Shown here one piece after another: positions 50,834 to 60,495 of a DNA stretch of 64,000 bases. Location of the stretch: contig NZ_JACRTA010000003.1 in the NCBI RefSeq assembly GCF_014385065.1, forward strand, positions 1 to 64,000. The letters are read 5' to 3'. Numbering within the stretch: position 1 is the first letter of the stretch; every line of letters begins with the position of its first letter. Source of the DNA: Lentihominibacter hominis. Lineage in GTDB: Bacteria > Bacillota > Clostridia > Peptostreptococcales > Anaerovoracaceae. Both the position numbers and the translations under genes were made by a program. The notes under the pieces are model-generated. The model was not told where the DNA came from, ran no database searches, and saw only the letters and a program-made list of their open reading frames with translations.

Positions 50834-53770
50834 ATGTCGGGGAATATTTATTTCAAGAATATAAGAAGGACTATATTCCAGAGTATGGGCAGATATATAG
50901 CGATCTTTGCCATTATTGCGTTGGGAGTGGGATTTTTTGCCGGCGTGAAAAATACTAAAGGTTCTATGATGCTTACGTGTAATGAATATGTTAATCGATA
51001 TAATATGTATGATTTTCGTATCGTATCAACATATGGGTTTACAGAAGAAGATGTTTCTGCTGTAAGTGATGTAGAACAGGTATCGGAAGCAGAAGGATCT
51101 GTGACAGCAGATTTCTTTTCGGAAGACAGGATAGGTAATTCCATCATAATCAGAGCGCATTCTATAACTGATAAAGTAAATAAGGTAGATCTTTTAAAAG
51201 GCCGTATGCCCGAAAGTGATGACGAATGTGTGGCAGACAGTCATTTTTTTAGAGAGAGTGATATAGGAAAGACTCTTGAGGTAACGAGTGAAAACAGTAA
51301 GCAGACAAGTGATGCTTTGACATATAAAGAATATAAAATAGTAGGAATTGTAAATTCTCCTTATTATATGATGAAAACAGACAGGGGGACGACATCTTTA
51401 GGTGATGGGAAGATAGAAGCTTATGTATATATGCCTGCGAAGGGGTTTACTTCTCAGTATTTCACGGAGCTCTTTGCGGTATCTGAGAAACAAGGGTTTG
51501 TGTTCAGTGACGAATATTACAGTAATATAGCCAAAACGGAAGATGCGGTTATCAATGCTGCAGAAAGCATGGCTTCAAAAAGATATCAGCAGGCAGTTGA
51601 TGAAGCGCAGTTGGAGATCGATGAAGGACAGCAGGAAATTGATGAGGGAAGACAGCGGCTAAAAGAGGAAAAAAATTCAGTATATGGGCAGTTAAACAGT
51701 GCTAAAAATACGCTTGATGAACAAAGTTCTCAGATGAATTCATCCAGAGAACAGATAAATTCTCAGAAAGATTCTCTTAATTCTCAAAAACAACAGGTAG
51801 TATCAGCGATAGCTGAAGTAAAACAACAGATCGAATCTCTTGATCCTCAGGCTCCGGCGGAGACTGAGGAAACTTTGAAGACACAACTTTTACAGCTTGA
51901 GGAAAATCTCTCTCAAATAGAGGGAGGACTGGAGGAAGTTTCAGAGGGCGAAAAGAAACTGGATTTGGCTGAAGGGCAGATAAAAAACGGATACAGTGAT
52001 TATTATTCCAATAAAAGCAAAGCTGAAAGAAGCTTTGCTTCGGCTGAGGCAGAGCTTTCCAATGGGCAGACAGAAATAAATAAAGCGAAAGAAGATCTGG
52101 AAAATTTTGAAAAACCGGAAATATTTGTTCAGGATAGAGAGGATAATCTGGGTTTTGGTTCATTTGAGAGCAATGCTGATATTGTAGACAGCATTGCAAA
52201 AATATTCCCTGTATTTTTCTTCCTGATAGCAGCACTTGTATGCTCGACTACTATGTCCAGAATGATAGATGAGGAGAGAACGCAGATAGGTGCTCTCAGT
52301 GCTCTTGGATATACTCCGGGCAGGATAATGCTTAAATATATGATATATTCGGGGTCTGCTGCTATCTTAGGGTGTGCTGTAGGTTTTTTTGCAGGATCAA
52401 AATATTTTCCGTCTTTCATATGGAAGGCATATGGGATGATGTTTGGTTTTGCTCCTCTTGAATTTTATTTTAACTGGAAGTTGGCTTTAGTATCTCTTGC
52501 TGTGTCACTGTTGTGTTCTACAGGAACTACGTATTTGGCATGCAGGGGTCAGCTTAAACATATGCCTGCGGAGATCCTGAGGCCGAAAGCCCCGAAAGCA
52601 GGGAAACGTATATTTTTGGAGAGAGTTAGATTTATCTGGAAACATATGAAATTTCTGCATAAAGTATCAGCCAGAAATATTTTCCGGTACAAAAAGAGGA
52701 TGATAATGATGATTCTGGGAATAGGAGGTTGCACATCGCTTGTGCTGGCAGGATTCGGAATAAATGATTCTGTGGCGGGAATTGCTGACCATCAGTATTC
52801 TGAGATAGAGAAATATCATATGACAGTGGCCTTCGAACAATCGGGAGAAGATTTGAAAAAACGATTTGAGGATGAATATGGAAAAGAACTTTCCAATGCA
52901 GCATTACTACAGCAGACATCTGTAAATGCAAAAGGTCCTGATGCCAACAAATCATGCAGCCTTATGATTTCTGATGACAGAGATATTCTTAAAGCTGTGA
53001 ATTTTACCGAAGACGGAAAAAAAATATCTTATCCGGGAAAAGGAGAAGCTCTTATAAACAATAAACTGGCTGAGATGTTGGGGGTTAAAGCTGGCGATAC
53101 TATAGAATTAAATTATGATGATACAAAAACAGCAACACTTAAAGTCGCGGGAATATATAAAAATTATGTTTCCAACTATATATATATTAATGAGGAAACC
53201 TATCAGCAGGACATGGGGAAAGCGTATGAACCATCAGTTTTGTTTGTATCATTTAAAGATGGAATTGATATTCATAATATATCAGAGAGTATCAATGAGT
53301 TTGATGGAGTTATAGGTATATCCATAAATGAAGATGCCAAAAGCCGTGTAGATGATATGATGGTAAGTCTGAATTATATAATAATATTGGTGATCGGATG
53401 CGCCGGAGCTTTGGCCTTTATCGTGCTTTTTAATCTTGGGAATATAAATATAACAGAAAGAGAGCGTGAAATAGCTACTATAGAGGTGTTGGGATTTTAT
53501 CCGAGGGAAACAGGCTCTTATGTTTTTCGTGAGAATTTTATCCTTGTACTTTTGGGAATAGCGGCAGGCTTGCCTTCGGGATTTGCTCTTCATAAGTTTA
53601 TTATGAGCAGGATAGTAGTTGATGCTGTGTCCTTTAATGAGGTAATAGAGCCTGTCAGTTTCGGTTTGACTGTAGTTGTAGTTTTAGGATTCGCTTTTAT
53701 AGTAGATGTGATACTGAGGCAGAAGCTTAAGCGGATAAATATGGCAGAAGCTTTGAAATCTGCGGAATAG
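50834..53770 (+). CDS. FtsX-family ABC permease with large extracellular coiled-coil domain
   Basis: A 978-residue permease. The first helix (about residues 18-40) is followed by a large extracytoplasmic region with a MacB-like part (to about residue 235) and a long Gln/Ser/Glu-rich coiled coil (about 245-435, AQLEIDEGQQEIDEGRQRLKEE is only its start). Three FtsX helices cluster near residues 450-590; a second extracytoplasmic domain (about 640-840) is followed by three more helices (about 850-970). This matches the long permeases of lipoprotein or peptide-efflux type in Firmicutes. ATG 50834 has AGAGG at 8 nt and is preferred over ATG 50816, which overlaps the ATPase gene. Confidence 0.88.
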   Translation: MSGNIYFKNIRRTIFQSMGRYIAIFAIIALGVGFFAGVKNTKGSMMLTCNEYVNRYNMYDFRIVSTYGFTEEDVSAVSDVEQVSEAEGSVTADFFSEDRIGNSIIIRAHSITDKVNKVDLLKGRMPESDDECVADSHFFRESDIGKTLEVTSENSKQTSDALTYKEYKIVGIVNSPYYMMKTDRGTTSLGDGKIEAYVYMPAKGFTSQYFTELFAVSEKQGFVFSDEYYSNIAKTEDAVINAAESMASKRYQQAVDEAQLEIDEGQQEIDEGRQRLKEEKNSVYGQLNSAKNTLDEQSSQMNSSREQINSQKDSLNSQKQQVVSAIAEVKQQIESLDPQAPAETEETLKTQLLQLEENLSQIEGGLEEVSEGEKKLDLAEGQIKNGYSDYYSNKSKAERSFASAEAELSNGQTEINKAKEDLENFEKPEIFVQDREDNLGFGSFESNADIVDSIAKIFPVFFFLIAALVCSTTMSRMIDEERTQIGALSALGYTPGRIMLKYMIYSGSAAILGCAVGFFAGSKYFPSFIWKAYGMMFGFAPLEFYFNWKLALVSLAVSLLCSTGTTYLACRGQLKHMPAEILRPKAPKAGKRIFLERVRFIWKHMKFLHKVSARNIFRYKKRMIMMILGIGGCTSLVLAGFGINDSVAGIADHQYSEIEKYHMTVAFEQSGEDLKKRFEDEYGKELSNAALLQQTSVNAKGPDANKSCSLMISDDRDILKAVNFTEDGKKISYPGKGEALINNKLAEMLGVKAGDTIELNYDDTKTATLKVAGIYKNYVSNYIYINEETYQQDMGKAYEPSVLFVSFKDGIDIHNISESINEFDGVIGISINEDAKSRVDDMMVSLNYIIILVIGCAGALAFIVLFNLGNINITEREREIATIEVLGFYPRETGSYVFRENFILVLLGIAAGLPSGFALHKFIMSRIVVDAVSFNEVIEPVSFGLTVVVVLGFAFIVDVILRQKLKRINMAEALKSAE

Positions 53771-53803
53771 AATAAAGTTTTATTAAAAAATTCTGGAGGA
53801 AAT

Positions 53804-54499
53804 ATGCTTGAACTAAAAGAGAAAATAAGTTTTAACAGATCAGATCTGGATGAGAATGGCAATGTGAAAGCCTCGAGTATAATGTATCATTTTCAGGAGA
53901 TTGCATCTCATCATGCTGATTCTCTGGGGTATGGGTATGATGGGTTAATCAGAGACGACAGGATATGGGTCTTGTCTAAACTGAAGTTTAAGATATATGA
54001 TAAGCTCATCTCGGAGAAGGAGTATATACTCTCCACATACCCAAGGCCCAAAAAGGGATTGACTTTTTTTAGGGATTATTACCTTCATGATGGTGAGGGT
54101 ATTCTTACAGCAGCAGGAATGAGTCACTGGTGTATAATAAATTTCAGGACAAGAAAGCTGGAGAAAACAGATATAAATTTTGACGGAGAATATATAGATC
54201 ACGTTCCTTTTGAGGAAGGAATAGAAAAGATAAAGGCTGTAGATCCTGTGAAGGCAGGCAGTCATGTTGTAACAGAAGCGGATCTTGATGTTAACAGACA
54301 TGTCAATAATTGTAGATATGCTGATATTATAAGCGGCGTACTGGGAAAAAACAATTATGGCAGTTTTATCATGAACTTTTCGAAAGAAGCAATGCTGGGG
54401 GATGAGATTCTTCTGTACACGGAGGTTCAAAATAAGGAAACGATAATAGTAGGTAAGCTGAAAGACGGAACAGTTATTTTTCAGGCAGGAGTGAAATAA
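53804..54499 (+). CDS. Acyl-ACP thioesterase
   Basis: A 231-residue double-hotdog thioesterase of the FatA/FatB-like bacterial family that releases free fatty acids from acyl carrier protein. The first hotdog has VKASSIMYHFQEIASHHADSLGYG and IWVLSKLKFKI; the second has the conserved DLDVNRHVNNCRYADI, whose Asp/Asn/His are the expected catalytic residues. It is 33 nt after the ABC permease and has CTGGAGGAAAT before ATG, so it is probably in the same operon, but no functional tie is established. A strong terminator follows. Confidence 0.9.
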   Translation: MLELKEKISFNRSDLDENGNVKASSIMYHFQEIASHHADSLGYGYDGLIRDDRIWVLSKLKFKIYDKLISEKEYILSTYPRPKKGLTFFRDYYLHDGEGILTAAGMSHWCIINFRTRKLEKTDINFDGEYIDHVPFEEGIEKIKAVDPVKAGSHVVTEADLDVNRHVNNCRYADIISGVLGKNNYGSFIMNFSKEAMLGDEILLYTEVQNKETIIVGKLKDGTVIFQAGVK

Positions 54500-54517
54500 G
54501 CGATAAAATAAATATGT

Positions 54518-54549
54518 AAAAAACGATACCTATAAAAGTATCGTTTTTT
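54518..54549. terminator. Bidirectional terminator between thioesterase and TetR genes
   Basis: A 12-bp perfect stem (AAAAAACGATAC / GTATCGTTTTTT) with an 8-nt loop lies between the convergent genes and reaches the stop of the tetR gene. Confidence 0.88.
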
Positions 54550-55108
54550 ATGTATATAGAGGATCACAGACTGAATCTATATCTATAAGTAATCTTAATA
54601 ATTTTTCTTTTGGATAAATAAGATCTGTTTCAAGCCAAAGACTTAATACTGAAATAAATCCTTCGTTTTGATATCGTGATATGAATTTCCACTCTTCTTT
54701 CATTTCAGGCATATCCATCTCATAGAGGACAATAGAGTGGAATTTTTCTTCAAAAAAATTTGTCATCTTATTTCTAAAGGTTCCGGGAGAATTTCTTAAC
54801 ATAAAAATGCGGCATATATTGGCGTTATCATATATGTAATTGATCAGAGTTTTATACACTTCATTATATTTATGGGTGGGTTCTTTAATAATAATATTAT
54901 TTATTTCTTTAAACAGATCGCTTTCCATCTGATCATATAAATCATAGATATCTTGGTAATGGGTATAAAAAGCTCCTCGTGAAACATCTGCGAGATCTGT
55001 CAGCTCTTTGACAGAAATATTATGTAGTTCCTTTGTTTGCAATAATTTTGAAAGAGACTCTTTGAGGAGTCTTTTTGTTCTTTTTACACGTCTGTCGGAA
55101 TTGTTCAT
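54548..55108 (-). CDS. TetR/AcrR-family transcriptional regulator
   Basis: A 186-residue repressor. The helix-turn-helix is at about residues 28-58 (NISVKELTDLADVSRGAFYTHYQDIYDLY), with a ligand-binding C-terminal domain that resembles the YcdC_C/TetR_C_33 type. AAGGAG precedes ATG 55108. It is divergent from the peptidase/amidohydrolase/MFS cluster at 55.3-61.8 kb, the usual arrangement for a local repressor, and the 221-bp intergenic region carries two ACATGTT elements and an AGACAG inverted repeat. Confidence 0.92.
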   Translation of the reverse strand: MNNSDRRVKRTKRLLKESLSKLLQTKELHNISVKELTDLADVSRGAFYTHYQDIYDLYDQMESDLFKEINNIIIKEPTHKYNEVYKTLINYIYDNANICRIFMLRNSPGTFRNKMTNFFEEKFHSIVLYEMDMPEMKEEWKFISRYQNEGFISVLSLWLETDLIYPKEKLLRLLIDIDSVCDPLYT

Positions 55109-55131
55109 ATTGTACTCCTTTTTTCCTTTTA

Positions 55132-55167
55132 AAACATGTTAATAGACAGAGGATTGTTTAACTGTCT
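55132..55167. promoter_or_regulatory. Candidate TetR operator region (ACATGTT and AGACAG inverted repeat)
   Basis: AACATGTT (55133-55140) is a perfect 8-bp palindrome just upstream of tetR. A second ACATGTT copy sits at 55249-55255. The inverted repeat AGACAG (55144-55149) / CTGTCT (55162-55167) lies between. Which of these is bound is unknown. Confidence 0.35.
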
Positions 55168-55172
55168 GCTAA

Positions 55173-55202
55173 TTGACATTTTCGGTTGATATTGAATATG
55201 GT
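55173..55202 (+). promoter_or_regulatory. Candidate promoter of the M28/amidohydrolase/MFS cluster
   Basis: TTGACA (55173-55178) is followed after 18 nt by TATGGT (55197-55202). A second TATAAT at 55222-55227 has no good -35. Both would start transcription of the cluster. Confidence 0.4.
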
Positions 55203-55329
55203 TTTTACGTCAGATCTTAATTATAATAAGATTACAAAAAATAATCAACACATGTTTAAAAAAAGATTTTTCGGAATATTATGAGTGTGTAGTTTTGAAA
55301 GAGGCTGCATATGAGAAAGGAGTGATAAT

Positions 55330-57417
55330 TTGGAATGTAAGACACTGAAACAGAATATTGAACGTTATTGCAGTAAGGTTGATACTGACCGGTGGACAGA
55401 ATTTGTCAGAGATTATTCAGCTATAGGAGACAGTTTGATTTATGGCGGAAAACATGGAGGCAGTGATGCTGAACATGCAGGTGCTGAATATATAGCGCAG
55501 CAGCTTCGCAGTATAGGGGTAGAAAAAGTAGAAATTGTAGAAACCCCTGTAAGCAAATATCAGTTTAATGATGCCCGGCTTCGTGTGATTTCAGATATCG
55601 ATAATATTGAACATATGGAAATTAGACCTTATGGTTATCGATCTCCGGGAACAGGCAGCAACGGTATAACTGCAAGCTTGGTAGATGTAGGTACAGCAAC
55701 GAGAGATGAACTGAAAAATTTGAATATAGAGGGTAAGATAGCACTTTTTTGCGGCATGGATGTTTTAGAAGCTGGGAATCTGATAGCACAGATTGAGGAA
55801 ACTGTAATAAATAAAGCTGCCGCACTGTTGATTTATGCAGGGGAGGGTGTACTCAATGAAGAAACGATACGTGTACAGACGCCCATGAATAAATCGCCTA
55901 TTCCTATAATGGGTATTAGTTTAAAACATGCTAATTATTTGAAAGGTATTTTGAAAAAAGTCGGAGAAATAGAACTCAATTTGACTGTAGATGCTGTTTA
56001 TACTCCTGATGTAGGAGTTACATATAATGTGCTGGGAGAAATACCGGGGAGTATGAGTGAAGAAAAAATAGTCTTTTCTGCTCATCTTGACCATTTTTTT
56101 CGCTGTATTCAGGATAATATATCGTCATGTGCAGCTTTGCTGGGTATAGCTCATGCCGTTATGCGTTCAGGCTACAGACCGAAGAGGAGTATGATCTTTG
56201 CTTTTCATGGGGCACATGAGTGTGGGATGATTGATACAAAATATCCTTATATTACCGGCTCATACGAGACTATAAAAAAGAAGATGACAGAATGGAAAAA
56301 TAAAGTGATTGCTGATATCAATTTTGAATATGCAGCTCTTGCTCTTGAAGAATTGAAGGCTGTTACCACAATAGGGAATGAGATTAATTTGTTTGATTAT
56401 ATCAATTATTCTCCGGAGCTTACCGGAGGTTTCGAAAAAAAATCAGCAGGCACGGGTTCACAGCTATATAATGGTTTATCCTGGTGTGACGGGATTTCAT
56501 ACTGCACAGCGGGAATTCCGGTATATACCAATGATATTATTACAGAACAGCTTGAGGGAAAATCAGCATATATAGGCAGAGACCATTCAAATCATGATAA
56601 CTGGGAAAGCTACAATCCAGATGCATTAAGAGATTCAATTCGGTACTATGGGGGATTAGGGATATATTTGGATTCGCTTCCATATCTGGAAATTGATTTT
56701 TCGGCACAGTCTAAACGTATACGTGTTGAATCAGATTTTGATTCTCTGGAAGAACAGGGGATAAAAACAGGAAGAATGCAATATAAGCTTAAACTTTTGG
56801 AAGATGCTTCGAAAATATTGCTTAAAGAATTAAAGGATAAAAATCAAAAATATTTTATGGAAGTGGATTCTGGAATTGACACAGATAAGCAGAGAGAGTT
56901 TTATGATAATGCTCGCAGATATAATTCGTATATCTTGAAGATATTCGACTTTTTTCAAACTAAAATAGATGCAGTTGCTCCGTCGGATTTTCTCATTTCC
57001 AGAAGCGGAAAATATCTTATGAACATAGGGCTAATGGAGGAAGCGGAGGAATTTTTAAGAAATAAAGAACCTGAAAAGGCAAAACAGTGTCTTTTTCAAG
57101 TTGATATGGCGGGGATTTCATATTACTTCAGCGAGATGATATCTGAGAAAATGTGTCATCAGATAAATGGAAAAGAGTATGAAAAAAGAAGAACGTGGGC
57201 ATCAGGAAAGGAGCTGAATTGTTATACTTTTTATCCTTTGATGACACAGTTAAAACAAAAAATTGAAAATGGGGATGAAGATTTTAAAGAGGAAATAAAG
57301 ATGATGCGCAAAGCGATACGCAGGGAAATGATAAGGTTCATCATCGAATTAAAGAGAGAATTCAAAACCATAAAAAAAGGCATAAAAATGATAAGGTGTT
57401 TAAAGGAATCTATTTAA
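55330..57417 (+). CDS. M28-like metallopeptidase, cytoplasmic, with PA-type insert and C-terminal extension
   Basis: A 695-residue protein distantly like M28 aminopeptidases. A protease-associated-type domain (about residues 95-220) splits the peptidase fold. Predicted metal residues are His252 (SAHLDH), Asp262 (IQDN), Glu297 (AHECG), Glu333 (NFEY) and His419 (GRDHSNHD). The canonical general-base Glu of the EE pair reads His296. The last 200 residues are helical and charged, ending in a basic tail, and are not part of the usual fold. No signal peptide. Start is TTG 55330, with AAAGGAG (55316-55322) at 7 nt; no in-frame ATG has a site. It begins the cluster controlled by the divergent tetR. 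Confidence 0.8.
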   Translation: MECKTLKQNIERYCSKVDTDRWTEFVRDYSAIGDSLIYGGKHGGSDAEHAGAEYIAQQLRSIGVEKVEIVETPVSKYQFNDARLRVISDIDNIEHMEIRPYGYRSPGTGSNGITASLVDVGTATRDELKNLNIEGKIALFCGMDVLEAGNLIAQIEETVINKAAALLIYAGEGVLNEETIRVQTPMNKSPIPIMGISLKHANYLKGILKKVGEIELNLTVDAVYTPDVGVTYNVLGEIPGSMSEEKIVFSAHLDHFFRCIQDNISSCAALLGIAHAVMRSGYRPKRSMIFAFHGAHECGMIDTKYPYITGSYETIKKKMTEWKNKVIADINFEYAALALEELKAVTTIGNEINLFDYINYSPELTGGFEKKSAGTGSQLYNGLSWCDGISYCTAGIPVYTNDIITEQLEGKSAYIGRDHSNHDNWESYNPDALRDSIRYYGGLGIYLDSLPYLEIDFSAQSKRIRVESDFDSLEEQGIKTGRMQYKLKLLEDASKILLKELKDKNQKYFMEVDSGIDTDKQREFYDNARRYNSYILKIFDFFQTKIDAVAPSDFLISRSGKYLMNIGLMEEAEEFLRNKEPEKAKQCLFQVDMAGISYYFSEMISEKMCHQINGKEYEKRRTWASGKELNCYTFYPLMTQLKQKIENGDEDFKEEIKMMRKAIRREMIRFIIELKREFKTIKKGIKMIRCLKESI

Positions 57418-57430
57418 AGCGGAGGGTTTC

Positions 57431-58762
57431 ATGGAATTGAAGGAAAATTATGTGTTGAAAAATGTAAACTTGATTGATGGTTACGGAAAAGAAATAAAAG
57501 AAAATATGTTTGTAGCGGTAAGCGGGCGACACATCATGCAGATTGATGATATGTCTGAATACAAAGCAGACAACGTATTTCAGGAAATTGAACTTGCAGG
57601 TCATTATGTGATGCCGGGGCTGATAGATGCACATATTCATCTATCAGGAGGACGTGGAGAAGGACTTTATTTGGATGGAGATATTATTTCAGAACCGAAT
57701 CTTATGAGAGGAATGCGTTCTGTTGGAGATGCTCAGACGTTGCTGAAAAGCGGAATTACATCGTGCAGGGATATTTCGTGGAATGGCCTTTATTTAAAAA
57801 GAATTTTCAGAGAGGAACGCATAGTGGGGCCGAGAATCATAGCTTGTGGTCCGGGCCTTGCGAGAACAGGCGGACACTGTGATACATTTCAGTTTTCTGA
57901 GGAGATGGTGCAAAAACGGCATCAGTGGGCTGTGCTGGCAGATGGTCCCGAGGAATGCCGCAAATGGGTGAGAAGGATACTCAGGCAAGGTGCAGATCAG
58001 ATAAAGTTTTGGGCTTCAGGAGGTGGGAATTGGGCTACAGATAATGTATTTGATGTACATTATACTTTTGAAGAAATGAAAATGATATGTGATGAAGCAC
58101 ATAAAATCAGTGGAACTATGGTGTGTGCTCATGCTGAGAACCTGGAATCAATTAAACAGTGTATAAAAGCAGGAGTAGATACAATAGAACATGGAGAAAT
58201 GTTAGATGAGGAATGTATGGAGCTAATGATTGAAAGAGGAATTATTCTTGTTCCAACGATAAATCTTCTGACAAATGCAAGCGGCAGTTTTGATTTGGGT
58301 TCAGAAGAGGAAAAACCCATAAGAACATTTGCATTTCATCAGAGAAGTGATGGTGGCCCTGAAACATCTTTGTATTCAGATGAAGAACTTGAAATGTATA
58401 CTAATATGATTATCGACAATTTTTCCAAGGCAAAGGAAAAGGGTGTGAAGATAGCGATGGGTTCGGATACTGTATACGAACCAGTGACTCCGTATGGAGA
58501 ATATACTATGCAGGAATATAAGGCCTTGAAGCATATAGGGATGACTGTTTCGGAAATAATTACTTCTGCTACGCTGAATTCTGCAAAAGCGTTAGGAATG
58601 GATCATAAGACAGGAACTTTAGAAGTGGGGAAATTAGCAGATATCTTGGTACTTATAAAGAATCCTGCAGAAGATATAGAAATATTATGTGATAATTCAA
58701 ATATTCGTTATGTAATACAAAATGGAAAAGTAGTTGTTGAAGAAGGGTACTTAAAATATTAA
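57431..58762 (+). CDS. Amidohydrolase (imidazolonepropionase-like/prolidase-type)
   Basis: A 443-residue TIM-barrel metal hydrolase. His68 and His70 (DAHIHLS) are the first metal pair, the bridging Lys is in QIKFWASGGG, further ligands are in VCAHAEN and IEHGEM, and AMGSDTVYEP holds the catalytic Asp. The N- and C-terminal beta domains (ELAGHYVMPGLID, DILVLIKNPAED) are those of Sgx-type Xaa dipeptidases and imidazolonepropionase-related amidohydrolases. No signal peptide, so it acts in the cytoplasm. GGAGGG precedes the ATG. It lies 13 nt after the first M28-like gene and 14 nt before the second, so it shares their operon and probably their substrate. Confidence 0.88.
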   Translation: MELKENYVLKNVNLIDGYGKEIKENMFVAVSGRHIMQIDDMSEYKADNVFQEIELAGHYVMPGLIDAHIHLSGGRGEGLYLDGDIISEPNLMRGMRSVGDAQTLLKSGITSCRDISWNGLYLKRIFREERIVGPRIIACGPGLARTGGHCDTFQFSEEMVQKRHQWAVLADGPEECRKWVRRILRQGADQIKFWASGGGNWATDNVFDVHYTFEEMKMICDEAHKISGTMVCAHAENLESIKQCIKAGVDTIEHGEMLDEECMELMIERGIILVPTINLLTNASGSFDLGSEEEKPIRTFAFHQRSDGGPETSLYSDEELEMYTNMIIDNFSKAKEKGVKIAMGSDTVYEPVTPYGEYTMQEYKALKHIGMTVSEIITSATLNSAKALGMDHKTGTLEVGKLADILVLIKNPAEDIEILCDNSNIRYVIQNGKVVVEEGYLKY

Positions 58763-58776
58763 GAAAGGATTAAAAG

Positions 58777-60471
58777 ATGAAAATAAAGTTTAAAGAAAAA
58801 TTATTTCCTAAAAAAGAAGAAATTTTTTCATGGATATGTGATTTATCGCAGTGGGGGCACAGAAAAACAGGCTCAGAGGAAGGGCGAAAGTCAGCTGAAT
58901 ATATTGCTTCCAAATTCAATGAATTTGGACTTGAGGATATCAAAATCGAGGAGGTTCCCGCAGTGTTTCTAAATACCGATATATGCAGTTTGAATATAGA
59001 CGGCGATGATTTTGAATGTTTTGCGGGAAATGGAACTAACAGAAAAGCAGAGACAGGTATTTTTGAGATTGGAATTGACGGATCGGAAGCAGAATTCGTA
59101 TATATAGGAGAAGGTAGTGAGGAAGATGTAAAAGATTTAGATCTGACCGGGAAAATTGTTGTCAGTGATATGCGTTTTCAGAAAATGAGTGCTGATATGC
59201 GTATGGATATCTTTGAAGAGGCGGAGCTTTTTGATCCTGAAGGAAAGCTTAAAAAAACGCTGAAAAAATACAATATTTTTACTCCGGGAACATGGCCTTT
59301 TAATTATATCAATGCTTCTAAAGCAGGAGCAAAAGGTTTTATAGGGATATTGGATGATTATTATGATGATCCGTATTGGTACAATGAAGATTATACGGAT
59401 ATCGGACTTCCTTTGGAAACGGAATATATGGCTTTGCCGGCAGTTTGGATATCAAGAAGTAGCGGAAATATTCTCAGAGACAAATTCAGGAAAAAAGAAG
59501 TGCTGAAGGGAGTTATGAAACTGCGTTCTGATTATAATTACAGAACTGCAAGGAATGTAAGCGGAAAACTGCCGGGTCAATCTGATGAGATAATACTGGT
59601 TCATTCACATCATGATGCTGTTTTCACAGGCTCGGTTCAGGATGGTTCAGGGATATCGGAGATGATGGCTCTTGCTAAATATTTTTCTCAGATACCTGAG
59701 GAAGAACGCAAGAAAACTATGATGTTTGCAGCTACAGATACTCATTATGCTAATTATGTCGGGCATGAAGAATTCATACGTACAAGACATTCCAATGGTG
59801 AAAAGCTTATACTCGATCTTTGTATTGAACATATAGGAAAAGAAACTGCTTTTGATGAAAATTACAATGAATATGAAACAGGAGAACCTGAATTTAGAAT
59901 TGTGTATGTATCTAATCAATCCGGCTTGTATGATATCGTAAAGGAAAAATATGTTAAGTATGGTCTTGATAAAACTCTGTTTGTTAAAACAGATGTAGGG
60001 AGAGGTCTTGATCAGGAAGAATATGAGTTTTCAGAAAACGAAGTAATATCGGATGCATATTGTTTTAATGAAGATGGAATTCCCATAGTCAGCATGGTCT
60101 CTCCTCAGATGTATATTTATCATCCGTCTGATAAACCTGACAGAATTCCTATTGATCAGCTGGAACCTGTCGGTAAAGCTTTTGCGGAAATTGTGCTTGA
60201 GGCAGCTGCAGGAACAGGAAAGGTTAATCAAAATTCAAAAGAAAAAAAAGGTACAGAGGAATTTTCTAAAGGTATATCAAATACGGTAAAAGAAATATTA
60301 TCAAATGAGGAGGCGGTAAGGATAATCGAAAAATATGCGCCAGGCCTTACAAAGGATCCGCGTATAGATATGGCGATGGGTATGAAGCTTAAATCTGTTG
60401 CCCCTTTTGTCGGTTCTAAACTTAACAGGGAAGTTTTAGCAGCAATAGATAAAGAACTGAAAGAATTATAA
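58777..60471 (+). CDS. Second M28-like metallopeptidase
   Basis: A 564-residue protein related in layout to the first M28-like protein: SEEGRKSAEYIASKFNEFGLEDIKI is the typical N-terminal helix, an inserted region occupies about residues 75-245, and HSHHDAVFTGSVQDGSG carries His278 and Asp289 of the metal site. The conserved EE pair is replaced by D321-T322-H323, and a late His is in IYHPSDKPDR. A C-terminal stretch of 70 charged residues is extra. No signal peptide is visible. AAAGGA lies 8 nt before the ATG. Either it has a different catalytic chemistry, or it is a binding or structural partner of the first peptidase. Confidence 0.78.
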   Translation: MKIKFKEKLFPKKEEIFSWICDLSQWGHRKTGSEEGRKSAEYIASKFNEFGLEDIKIEEVPAVFLNTDICSLNIDGDDFECFAGNGTNRKAETGIFEIGIDGSEAEFVYIGEGSEEDVKDLDLTGKIVVSDMRFQKMSADMRMDIFEEAELFDPEGKLKKTLKKYNIFTPGTWPFNYINASKAGAKGFIGILDDYYDDPYWYNEDYTDIGLPLETEYMALPAVWISRSSGNILRDKFRKKEVLKGVMKLRSDYNYRTARNVSGKLPGQSDEIILVHSHHDAVFTGSVQDGSGISEMMALAKYFSQIPEEERKKTMMFAATDTHYANYVGHEEFIRTRHSNGEKLILDLCIEHIGKETAFDENYNEYETGEPEFRIVYVSNQSGLYDIVKEKYVKYGLDKTLFVKTDVGRGLDQEEYEFSENEVISDAYCFNEDGIPIVSMVSPQMYIYHPSDKPDRIPIDQLEPVGKAFAEIVLEAAAGTGKVNQNSKEKKGTEEFSKGISNTVKEILSNEEAVRIIEKYAPGLTKDPRIDMAMGMKLKSVAPFVGSKLNREVLAAIDKELKEL

Positions 60472-60495
60472 AAATCATATTAAGGAGGAAGTATT

